Assembly (NCBI RefSeq): GCF_003721515.1
Contig: NZ_RJJD01000001.1
Location: forward strand, 496,001 to 560,000
Length of the DNA stretch: 64,000 bases
Source of the DNA: Rufibacter latericius
GTDB lineage: Bacteria; Bacteroidota; Bacteroidia; Cytophagales; Hymenobacteraceae
Direction of reading: 5' to 3'
Program-made: the position numbers and the translations under genes
In this document: positions 1-7,509 of the stretch, piece by piece
Numbering within the stretch: position 1 is the stretch's first letter
Layout of the letters: every line of letters begins with the position of its first letter
The notes under the pieces: model-generated
The model's database searches: none
What the model was told of the DNA's origin: nothing
Seen by the model: the letters and a program-made list of their open reading frames with translations, nothing else

Positions 1-291
1 GGAAGGTATGTGGTCCTCATGGATTCGGTGATGTTAAGCCGTTATGAATACTTCTATGGCTTTGACGTTCCAGAAAACTATTCCTTTTTGAAATACGCTT
101 CCTACCCCAACCCTACGGCGCAAGCGGCAGACACCACCTTCCTGTTGATCAACAACGGCGTGCTGGAACATCCTGAACTAATGGTGAAGCAGCGGGAAAA
201 GGATATTCTGCCGCTCTTCCCTTCGGCTCAACTCCTTCGGCAAAAAGGCAAGGTGAAACTCTTCTACCTTCCCACAGACACCCTTCAGTAA
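1..291 (+). CDS. 3' end of a protein of unknown function
   Basis: The frame is open from the first base, so this is probably the C-terminus of a longer protein that begins before the window. A GTG at position 10 could be a start but has no clear support. The visible part (about 97 residues) is aromatic-rich (SRYEYFYGFDVPEN) and ends in PTDTLQ. It has no membrane segment or motif I recognise. A strong terminator follows 10 bases after the stop, so this gene ends a transcription unit. A surface glycan or membrane glycosyltransferase protein is possible but only a guess. Confidence 0.6.
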   Translation, partial: GRYVVLMDSVMLSRYEYFYGFDVPENYSFLKYASYPNPTAQAADTTFLLINNGVLEHPELMVKQREKDILPLFPSAQLLRQKGKVKLFYLPTDTLQ

Positions 292-300
292 AAGAATAAA

Positions 301-329
301 GGCCGGATACGTTTCCGGCCTCTTTTATT
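301..329 (+). terminator. Rho-independent terminator
   Basis: A perfect 7-bp stem GGCCGGA/TCCGGCC encloses a 6-base loop and is followed by TCTTTTATT. It lies just after the stop codon at 291. Confidence 0.8.
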
Positions 330-426
330 AAAAATAGGTTAAAAACAGGTACTACCTGCACCTATGGTTTACAGACCTAGTCACACACTCCCAATTAGCA
401 CATCAGTACATTAGAGAATTAGCACC

Positions 427-993
427 TTACTGCCCCTGCTCTTTCTTGATGCGCTGGTAATCCCTGAGATCTGCTTTGTTCTCAAGGGTTACATACTCGG
501 CCTGCAAGGCTCTGATTTTAGTGGCGTGACGGAGGATGATGTCATCGTGCAGGGCTCTTTCGCGGTCGTTCAGGCGTTTGTAGATGTTGTTGGCGTAATC
601 CCAATCTTCGGTGGTCCAGACTTCTTTGCGGTCACGTACCTGTTGCAGGAAATACACATAAGCATCGCGCAGGCTATCGGCGGGAACCTGGGAGAGGATT
701 CTGTACTGACCCAGCAGTTCGCGTTCCATTTGGGCTTGCTTTCCGGCTACAGGGCCACGGGCTTCGCGGGCCTTCCGTTCGGCGCGTTGGCGGGCAAGGG
801 CCTTACCGGCTTCTTTCAATTCGTCCTTGGTTTTCACGGCAGCCGCATTGGCCTTTTCATCTAATTTCTCCAGCTCACGGGAAGCTATTTCCTTGCGCTC
901 ACGAGGGGTGGTCTCACAGGAAGTAACCAGGAGGGCGCCCAGCAACGCGGGCAACACCCAGCGGTATAAGTAAAACTGATTTGCTTTTTTCAT
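427..993 (-). CDS. Small lipoprotein, charged and helical
   Basis: A 188-residue protein with a type II signal peptide: a hydrophobic stretch at about residues 12-24, then a lipobox LVTSC with the lipidated Cys at 26. The mature part is very rich in Lys, Arg, Glu and Ala (residues 30-85), which suggests a long helix or coiled coil. The C-terminal half is more ordered (LLGQYRILSQVPADSLRDAY, then WTTEDWDYANNIYKRLN). It resembles hypothetical Bacteroidota lipoproteins of the DUF6565 type, but that family assignment is from memory. It is transcribed alone, away from the DUF4385 gene at 1072. Function is unknown. Confidence 0.8.
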   Translation of the reverse strand: MKKANQFYLYRWVLPALLGALLVTSCETTPRERKEIASRELEKLDEKANAAAVKTKDELKEAGKALARQRAERKAREARGPVAGKQAQMERELLGQYRILSQVPADSLRDAYVYFLQQVRDRKEVWTTEDWDYANNIYKRLNDRERALHDDIILRHATKIRALQAEYVTLENKADLRDYQRIKKEQGQ

Positions 994-1071
994 AGTAGAA
1001 CAGGAAAGTAAACACCCCGCATACGCAAGCTACCCAAATTTGGGTGCCTAGGCACCTTTGTACCCACTTCT

Positions 1072-1602
1072 ATGGCAAAAAACGGCTTTAACTATTCCCT
1101 GGATTTCAAGACCACCGATTTCCGGCAACATCCTGAACTGTACCGTGTGGGCGTAGGTGAACAGGGTGTTTTGCTGGTAGAGCCGTTTAAAAGTGAGATA
1201 CTGCCGCACTGGCGGTTCAAGAATGTGGAAGTGGCTAGTGCATCGGCGGAGAAGATTTACGGGTTATTTGAAGCGTATTTGGCACAAGAGGAGTTTGTGG
1301 GTGCCGACATGGCCCGGAAGTTCCTGCAGATGGGCTTCACCCGCGCCCGCCGCTACGCCAATCACAAGGGTGGCCGCAAATACACACCCTCACCGGAAGA
1401 TAATAACGAAGGACTCCCCTACCCTTATTCCTCAGGTAGTGCGCACAAGGGAAATGCTGTCCTTCCGCAGGAGGCTGATGCCCTCACGAATGAAAAAGCA
1501 CAGGCGGCAGCTATCTTCAAGGAATATTGGTTTAAGGCCAAAGAACACCCCGAGTACCTGCGCCAGAAACAGGCTTTCAGAGAGAAGTATTACGAGAAGT
1601 AA
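1072..1602 (+). CDS. DUF4385 domain protein
   Basis: A 176-residue soluble protein. The opening YSLDFKTTDFRQHPELYRVG, the segment SEILPHWRFK and FVGADMARKFLQMGFTRARR match my memory of the highly conserved DUF4385 family, found in many bacteria and some eukaryotes without a known function. Length fits the family. The ATG at 1072 gives the conserved N-terminus directly. No signal peptide or membrane segment is present. A hairpin begins immediately after the stop codon and a stronger one lies at 1699-1750, so the gene is probably monocistronic. Confidence 0.85.
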   Translation: MAKNGFNYSLDFKTTDFRQHPELYRVGVGEQGVLLVEPFKSEILPHWRFKNVEVASASAEKIYGLFEAYLAQEEFVGADMARKFLQMGFTRARRYANHKGGRKYTPSPEDNNEGLPYPYSSGSAHKGNAVLPQEADALTNEKAQAAAIFKEYWFKAKEHPEYLRQKQAFREKYYEK

Positions 1603-1698
1603 CGTTTCGGGCGTGTTTCTGTGAAAGGAATCCCAAAACGCAAGCAGCTTATTCCTGACGGATGGGATATTTATGATGGCCCGACCCATAAAGCAATC

Positions 1699-1750
1699 GG
1701 GCTTCTGTTTTGAGGCAGTTTTGCGAGAAACCTGCTCAAAACAGAAGCCC
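1699..1750. terminator. Bidirectional hairpin terminator
   Basis: A perfect 16-bp stem (GGGCTTCTGTTTTGAG with its complement CTCAAAACAGAAGCCC) lies between the convergent DUF4385 and DsbD genes. A weaker relative with arms CGTTTCGGG/CCCAAAACG is at 1603-1640. Both belong to the TTTT-core palindrome family found through the window. Confidence 0.7.
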
Positions 1751-1779
1751 GGAAAGTATTGGAGTTTCTGAAGCTCAGG

Positions 1780-4023
1780 TTACATCACCGGCTGCTGATG
1801 CGCTTTGTAAGCGGCTACCCCGGCATCCAGGAACTTGACGAAGTTCTGCACATTAAGCTCGTAGGCAATGGGGGTCACCAGGGGATTCTCGTTGGCGTCC
1901 ATCAGCACGTAATAAGGCTGGGCGTTGACGTTGAACTTGGTGATCTGGTAATCGGCGTACTTCTTGCCCAGGGTGGTTTTCTGTTTTTGGTCATAGGCGC
2001 TGGTGTACCACTCGCTTTTATCCAGTTCGGTTTTGTCATCTACGTACAGGGCCACAATCACGAAATTCTCACGCAGACGTTTCAGCACTTCGGGGTCTGA
2101 CCATACGTTGGCTTCCATTTCGCGGCAGTTCACGCAGCCGTGGCCGGTGAAATCCACAAAGATGGGTTTTCCTTGCTCCTGAGCACATTTCTTGGCTTGC
2201 TCCAAATCGAAGTAGCCTTGCAGGTTGTGGGGCAGGTGCAGAAAATCGGAGTACTTGGGAGGCTCGCAGATGGTACTGGCGGCATTGGCCGAGGACATGC
2301 CGGCGGTCAGGTTAAAGTCCTGTGTGGTCTGCGGCGGCAGGTAACCGGCTAGGGCTTTTAACGGGGCACCAAACAGGCCTGGCACCATGTACACCACAAA
2401 CCCGAAAGTAGCCACGGCAAACAGAAGGCGCGGCACACTTAGATAAGGCAGCTCTGAGTCATGCGAGAACCGGAGTTTGCCCAGCAGGTAAAATCCCATG
2501 AGGGTGAAAATCACGATCCACAAAGCCAGGTACACCTCGCGGTCCAGCAGGCGCCAGTGGTACACCTGATCGGCGATGCTCAGGAACTTAAGGGCCAGCG
2601 CCAGCTCAATGAACCCCAGGCACACTTTTACCGAATTCAGCCATCCGCCCGATTTAGGCAGGGAACCCAGCCAGTTTGGAAAGATAGCGAACAAGGTAAA
2701 CGGCAGCGCAAACGCCATGGAATACGCGAACATGCCCGAGATAGGCTTCAGGGTCTCGCCCCCCGCCGACATCACCAGCAAGGAGCCTACAATGGGTCCG
2801 GTGCAAGAAAACGACACCAACACGAGCGTAATTGCCATGAAAAACACGCCGTAGTAACCGCCCTTGTCGGCCTGGGCATCGGCTTTGTTCACGAGCCAGT
2901 GCGGAAGGGTAATCTCGAACATCCCCAGGAAGGACATCGCAAACAGCAGGAAAACCACAAAGAAAATGAGGTTGGGCAGCCAATGCGTACTGAGAAAGTT
3001 TGCGACCTCGGGCCCCGCCAGTTTGGCCACCAATGTCCCGATGAGGGTGTAAAAAGCGATGATAGACAGACCATACACCAGTGCCTTGATGATTCCTTTC
3101 ATGCGCCCCGAGCTTCCGCCGGTGAAAAAGGTTACGGTCATTGGAATCATGGGGAACACGCAGGGCGTCAGGAGCGCGATCAATCCAGAAACAAAGGCCC
3201 CCAGCATGAATTCCCAAAGCCCTATTGGAGCTACCGCATTAGGTGCCCCGGAGGCAATGCCAGCTTCAATGGTCTGGGGCTGCGGCTGAGAAGTGATAGT
3301 AGTCCGTCCGCTGTCAGTGGCCTGTGGCAGAGAAGTAACAGAGGCATCAGGAGGGGTGATAAGCGAGGTATCTGAAGTCACCGCCAAGGCAGAACCGGCA
3401 ATAGGAGCAGCCGAGGTAGCATTAGGTGGTGCAGGGCTTGGAGCGCCACTGCCAGAAACACCGGGCGTTGGGGTACCTCCGGCCCCGCTGTCGTTGGTAC
3501 CGGTACCCGGGGCCGGTGTATTGGCCGGGGCACTGCCCGGAAGCACCTTGATCTGGGTAAAATTGAAGTCGCCCTCACCGGGAATACACTGGCCATTTAC
3601 CTCAGAGCAAACTTGGTACTCGTAGCTTCCTTTCACCACTAAAGTGGGTTGCAGCACTTTGATCCGTTGCCGAAACTGGGCCGTTTTCACAAAATAGGTG
3701 TATTCGCCGCCCCAGGTCTGGTCAAACTTCTTTTTGGGGTTCACCGGCTTTATCTTGCCCACCAGCGCGTACGAGGGGTGTTTCTGAAAGGTAAAGGTGG
3801 TGACGATAGGTCCCAGATCTGGGTCGAAGTCAGAGGAATAGAGGTACCACTCTGGGATAATCTTTGCGTTGAAGATGAGTTCCACCTCCTCGCCTACTTT
3901 CACCTCGGTCGCCGATACGTCATGACTCCACGTGGAAGGCTTGAGTATCTGGGCCTGCGCCGTCAGGATGAAAAAGAACAAGGTGAGCAGCAATCCGCCA
4001 CCGCGTTGCCAAACTATTTTCAT
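1780..4023 (-). CDS. dsbD: DsbD-type thiol:disulfide interchange protein
   Basis: A 747-residue inner-membrane protein that passes electrons from cytoplasmic thioredoxin to periplasmic or outer-membrane thiol proteins. Seen in order: a signal peptide (residues 1-24), an N-terminal DsbD-alpha-like beta domain (about 25-160), a low-complexity Pro/Ser/Ala/Gly/Thr linker (about 165-265), a DsbD/CcdA membrane domain starting near 270 with the paired cysteines in TPCVFP and SCTGP, and a C-terminal thioredoxin-like domain with the redox motif GCVNC. The linker is unusually long. The gene is convergent with DUF4385 and divergent from the CNNM gene. A role in cytochrome c maturation or protein thiol repair is inferred from the family. 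Confidence 0.9.
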   Translation of the reverse strand: MKIVWQRGGGLLLTLFFFILTAQAQILKPSTWSHDVSATEVKVGEEVELIFNAKIIPEWYLYSSDFDPDLGPIVTTFTFQKHPSYALVGKIKPVNPKKKFDQTWGGEYTYFVKTAQFRQRIKVLQPTLVVKGSYEYQVCSEVNGQCIPGEGDFNFTQIKVLPGSAPANTPAPGTGTNDSGAGGTPTPGVSGSGAPSPAPPNATSAAPIAGSALAVTSDTSLITPPDASVTSLPQATDSGRTTITSQPQPQTIEAGIASGAPNAVAPIGLWEFMLGAFVSGLIALLTPCVFPMIPMTVTFFTGGSSGRMKGIIKALVYGLSIIAFYTLIGTLVAKLAGPEVANFLSTHWLPNLIFFVVFLLFAMSFLGMFEITLPHWLVNKADAQADKGGYYGVFFMAITLVLVSFSCTGPIVGSLLVMSAGGETLKPISGMFAYSMAFALPFTLFAIFPNWLGSLPKSGGWLNSVKVCLGFIELALALKFLSIADQVYHWRLLDREVYLALWIVIFTLMGFYLLGKLRFSHDSELPYLSVPRLLFAVATFGFVVYMVPGLFGAPLKALAGYLPPQTTQDFNLTAGMSSANAASTICEPPKYSDFLHLPHNLQGYFDLEQAKKCAQEQGKPIFVDFTGHGCVNCREMEANVWSDPEVLKRLRENFVIVALYVDDKTELDKSEWYTSAYDQKQKTTLGKKYADYQITKFNVNAQPYYVLMDANENPLVTPIAYELNVQNFVKFLDAGVAAYKAHQQPVM

Positions 4024-4167
4024 TTGTTTTTAGCTTCTAAATAAAGAGGGGCAAATTACTACAAATCCACCGTAAACCCGAACATACCAGCACAAAGCAT
4101 GCTTATTAAACCCAGGGAGTAGTCTACTTTCTGGCGCAGTTCACGTACAGGAAACGAACCTCAACAC

Positions 4168-4197
4168 TTTGATAGTGCTGATAAACCATTAAATTTG
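4168..4197 (+). promoter_or_regulatory. Bacteroidota-type promoter of the CNNM gene
   Basis: TTTG at 4168-4171 and TAAATTTG at 4190-4197 are separated by 18 bases. They match the Bacteroidota -33 TTTG and -7 TAnnTTTG consensus and lie 43 bases before the ATG at 4241. Confidence 0.55.
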
Positions 4198-4240
4198 ATG
4201 CAAGCGTCTCTTTTATACCCCTGAAGAAACGCCTCCCACT

Positions 4241-5551
4241 ATGATCCTCAACATATTTCTGACGCTTTTTCTGGTAGCGCTTAACGGTTTCTTTGTGGCT
4301 GCCGAGTTCGCCTTGGTTAAAGTCCGTGCCTCACAGATAGAACTCCGGGCGCAAGCCGGTAATCAGTTGGCCAAAATTGCCTACCACATGATTGGGCACC
4401 TGGATGCCTACCTTTCGGCCACCCAGTTAGGAATTACGCTGGCCTCCCTGGGCTTGGGTTGGATTGGCGAAGGTGTGGTGTCTGAAATCATCATTGAGAT
4501 CATGCACGCGTTCGGCGCAGCCCCAGATCCGGTGCTGGCCCACAAGATTGCGCTACCTATTTCCTTTGCCGTCATCACCGTTTTACACATTGTTTTCGGG
4601 GAATTGGCCCCAAAATCCTTGGCCATCCAACGCCCAGAATCAACCGCGCTGGCCGTGGCCGTTCCGCTCCGGATTGTGTATTACGTCTTGCTTCCCTTCA
4701 TCTGGGTACTCAACGGTTTCTCTAATTTCATCCTGAAGCGCGTGGGCATCACGCCCATGCACGGCTCAGAAGTACACACCGCCGAGGAACTGCGACTGCT
4801 GTTTGAGCAGTCTGCCGAGAGTGGCGAGATTGGCGGAAGCCAGCAGGAGTTGATTGAGAACGTGTTCGAGTTCAACGAGCGCATGGTGAAGCAGATCATG
4901 GTGCCCCGCACCAAACTGGTGGCCCTGAACATTGACGCCACCGAAGATGAGATCTTTGAGGTGGTTTTCAACGAAGGCTACACCCGCATGCCCATCTACC
5001 GCGACACCATTGACAACATTGTGGGTATCATGTACGTGAAGGACCTGCTGGTGGTGCTTCGGGCCGGCGAGCAGGTTAACTTGGAGAAGCTCATGCGCCA
5101 GGCCTACTTCGTGCCCGAAACCAAGAAAATAAGCCGATTGCTCAAAGATTTCCAGCGCAACCGCATGCACATTGCCGTAGTGTCAGATGAGTTCGGTGGC
5201 ACCTCGGGAATCGTCACCATCGAGGACATCATTGAAGAATTGGTGGGAGAAATCCAGGACGAGTACGACGAGGAAACGCCGCTGGTAGAAAAGCTGAACG
5301 ACTTCGAATTTAAAGTCGATACCTCAGCCTCCATTTTAGATGTAAACGATGACCTGCCCTATCCGCTTCCCGAAGGCGAGGATTACGAAACCGTAGGCGG
5401 TTACCTCAACATGATCTACGGCCGTATCCCAGAGATCGGCGAAACCACCATCCATGGGGTCTACGAATTCAGAATCCTGGAGAAAACCGAGCGAAACGTA
5501 GAATCTGTGTTGCTGAAAGTAACCGAAGACAAACGCGACGATATCTTATAG
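4241..5551 (+). CDS. CNNM/CorC-type membrane protein (hemolysin family)
   Basis: A 436-residue protein of the HlyC/CorC (CNNM) family, thought to work in magnesium or cobalt transport or efflux. The N-terminal CNNM (DUF21) domain (about 1-190) starts with the typical NGFFVAAEFALVKVRASQIE and holds several membrane segments (ITLASLGLGWIGEGVV; FGELAPKSLAI). A CBS pair follows (about 205-335: MVPRTKLVALN, then DEFGGTSGIVTIEDIIEELVG), then a CorC_HlyC C-terminal domain (about 345-425: YETVGGYLNMIYGRIPEIGE). Length and domain order are normal. It has its own promoter and terminator. The substrate cannot be told from sequence. Confidence 0.9.
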   Translation: MILNIFLTLFLVALNGFFVAAEFALVKVRASQIELRAQAGNQLAKIAYHMIGHLDAYLSATQLGITLASLGLGWIGEGVVSEIIIEIMHAFGAAPDPVLAHKIALPISFAVITVLHIVFGELAPKSLAIQRPESTALAVAVPLRIVYYVLLPFIWVLNGFSNFILKRVGITPMHGSEVHTAEELRLLFEQSAESGEIGGSQQELIENVFEFNERMVKQIMVPRTKLVALNIDATEDEIFEVVFNEGYTRMPIYRDTIDNIVGIMYVKDLLVVLRAGEQVNLEKLMRQAYFVPETKKISRLLKDFQRNRMHIAVVSDEFGGTSGIVTIEDIIEELVGEIQDEYDEETPLVEKLNDFEFKVDTSASILDVNDDLPYPLPEGEDYETVGGYLNMIYGRIPEIGETTIHGVYEFRILEKTERNVESVLLKVTEDKRDDIL

Positions 5552-5882
5552 AGGTGTTTCTGGCCTGTTTCTGCCAAACCAACTCAAAACCAAACCTTCC
5601 TTCTACCTCCTGGGCTAAACTCAGGAGGTCTTTTTTTTGCACTTTCTTTATTGACTTTAAACGGCAAAACAATCTAGTGAACTCCACTTGTTTGCTGCGG
5701 AAGGGGTGTTTCTATTTAAATATGCAGCGACAGCCAACATTCTTCTAGTATTTGTACGTATTCCGCATCAGGGTAAGTACCAAGAAAGCTTTGTAGCTAT
5801 AACCCAAGCATGCTTTTGCACGTTCTTTTCACTAAACAAAAAAGGAAAAAAGCTATATATTAATTCATCAGCATCTTCTTCT
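5552..5882. other. Intergenic region before the glycan locus
   Basis: This gap holds a terminator (5605-5638) and then AT-rich DNA without a convincing gene. Short open frames here have no recognisable content. It precedes the dehydrogenase remnant at 5883 and probably contains the promoter of the glycan locus, but I see no clean TAnnTTTG match. Confidence 0.5.
5605..5638 (+). terminator. Rho-independent terminator
   Basis: Stem ACCTCCTG/CAGGAGGT with a 9-base loop is followed by CTTTTTTTT. It is placed 53 bases after the stop of the CNNM gene. Confidence 0.85.
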
Positions 5883-6320
5883 ATGGTTAAAGCCACTTCT
5901 ACCCCTCAGAACTCTATCGCCGTTGTAAGTGGCGGAGCGTCTGGCATGGGGAAGGCCATTACGGAGCAATTGACAACGGCTGGCAAAAAGCTCAACAAAG
6001 CCGAGGGACCAATGCCCCAGGAAGAATCAGACGCTGAATTTTCCTTCGGCAAGGTAGCTAACCAAGAAGACATATCGGCGCTTTACGCCCCTTTTTCCCA
6101 AACGTACGGCAAACCAGACATTTTGGTATGCTTCCCTAACCAAGGCGTTCAGGGTTTTGGGGTAAGCACCACCGCTTCTGACGTCACAGACACCTACTCA
6201 TCTAAGAACACAATATCCCGACATAACACGGTTGAATCCCTCGGGTACAGAGCCCCGCAGCAAGCACGGCACCTCTCGCTGAACTACCTTACAGTTCACC
6301 CGAGCCTTCAACCCTTCTAA
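5883..6320 (+). pseudogene. Truncated short-chain dehydrogenase remnant
   Basis: The 145-residue frame starts with a recognisable SDR cofactor motif (IAVVSGGASGMGKAITEQL). It keeps the region around the next strand (GKPDILV), but the usual NNAG is replaced by FPNQG. After that the similarity ends: no catalytic Ser-Tyr-Lys (YxxxK) segment is present, and the tail (from about residue 100) looks like unselected sequence. Normal SDRs are about 250 residues. The start at ATG 5883 gives the motif at a normal distance from the N-terminus. It sits 24 bases before the epimerase gene. It could instead be a short gene of changed function, but loss of catalysis is clear if it ever was an SDR. Confidence 0.55.
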
Positions 6321-6344
6321 CCCCCTAAACACCCACTAACAACT

Positions 6345-7463
6345 ATGAAAAAGAAAGTCTTGATTACCGGCGGTGCAGGCTTCATTGGGTCTCACCTGGC
6401 AGATGAACTAATCAACTTCGGATATGAGGTACGCGCGCTAGATAACCTTTCTGAGCAGGTGCACGGCAAAGACTGTGAACGCCCTGAATACCTGAACCCG
6501 GCCGTAGAACTGCAGGTAGGTGACGTGCGCGACAAAGCGGCCGTGATGAAAGCCTTGGAAGGCGTAGATGCCGTGTTCCATTTCGCCGCCATGGTGGGTG
6601 TGGGCCAGAGCATGTATGAAATCAAGGAGTATACCGATGTGAACAACATCGGCACCGCCGTTCTTTTGGAGTGCCTGATTGAGAAACCGGTAAGCAAACT
6701 GGTGGTAGCCTCCAGCATGAGCATCTACGGCGAAGGTCTGTACCATTCCGCCACCGGCGAGAAAGTAATTGCCGCCGAGCGTGGTTTAGAGCAACTCAAA
6801 GCCGGTGACTGGGAACTGAAAAGCGAAAAAGGCGAGGTGCTGACCCCAGTGGCGACGCCAGAATCTAAGATTCCGTGCCTGTCCTCGGTGTACGCACTGT
6901 CTAAATATGACCAGGAGCGTCTTTGCCTGATGGTAGGCCGGGCGTACAACATCCCAACGGTAGCCATGCGCTTCTTCAACGTGTACGGCACGCGTCAGGC
7001 GCTTTCTAACCCGTACACCGGCGTGCTGGCGATCTTCGCCTCCCGCTTCCTGAACAACAACGCCCCTATGATTTTCGAGGACGGAAACCAGCAGCGTGAT
7101 TTCGTGCACGTGCGCGATGTGGCGTTGGCATGTCGTCTGGCCATGGAAAAAGAAGAAGCCAACGGACAGGTCTTCAACGTGGGCAGCGGAAACAATTACA
7201 CCATCAAAGAAATTGGCGAGCGTCTGGCCGAGGTGATGGGAAAACAGGAATTAACTCCCGAGATTACCGGCAAGTACCGCGTAGGCGACATCCGTCACTG
7301 CTACGCCGACATCAGCCTGGCCAAAGAAGTCTTGGGCTTTTACCCACAGGTAGAATTCAACAGCGGTTTAACAGAGCTAGCCGATTGGCTGGAAGGACAG
7401 ATTGCGTACGACCGCGTCAATGAGGCGAGCGCCGAGCTAGCTGCCCGTGGCCTGACCGTCTAG
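6345..7463 (+). CDS. NAD-dependent sugar epimerase/dehydratase
   Basis: A 372-residue extended SDR acting on a nucleotide-activated sugar. The N-terminus has the GxxGxxG motif (ITGGAGFIGSHLADEL) and an acid-capped second strand (RALDNLSE). The catalytic motif is YALSK in SSVYALSKYDQE, and the C-terminal part contains the usual RFFNVYGTRQ and DFVHVRDVA. An insert of about 35 residues between SIYGEG and the catalytic Tyr is longer than in plain UDP-glucose 4-epimerases. Substrate is unknown. It is the first intact gene of the glycan locus, with 46 bases to the next gene. Confidence 0.85.
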   Translation: MKKKVLITGGAGFIGSHLADELINFGYEVRALDNLSEQVHGKDCERPEYLNPAVELQVGDVRDKAAVMKALEGVDAVFHFAAMVGVGQSMYEIKEYTDVNNIGTAVLLECLIEKPVSKLVVASSMSIYGEGLYHSATGEKVIAAERGLEQLKAGDWELKSEKGEVLTPVATPESKIPCLSSVYALSKYDQERLCLMVGRAYNIPTVAMRFFNVYGTRQALSNPYTGVLAIFASRFLNNNAPMIFEDGNQQRDFVHVRDVALACRLAMEKEEANGQVFNVGSGNNYTIKEIGERLAEVMGKQELTPEITGKYRVGDIRHCYADISLAKEVLGFYPQVEFNSGLTELADWLEGQIAYDRVNEASAELAARGLTV

Positions 7464-7509
7464 GCGTTGCGTTTCTGACCTGTTTTCCTAAAAAGAAGCT
7501 TAAAACCGT

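Noticed and set aside
2461-3375. 304-codon open frame on the + strand inside the dsbD gene
   Set aside because: It is antisense to the clearly coding dsbD frame, has a low-complexity basic/Gln/His composition and no recognisable motif.
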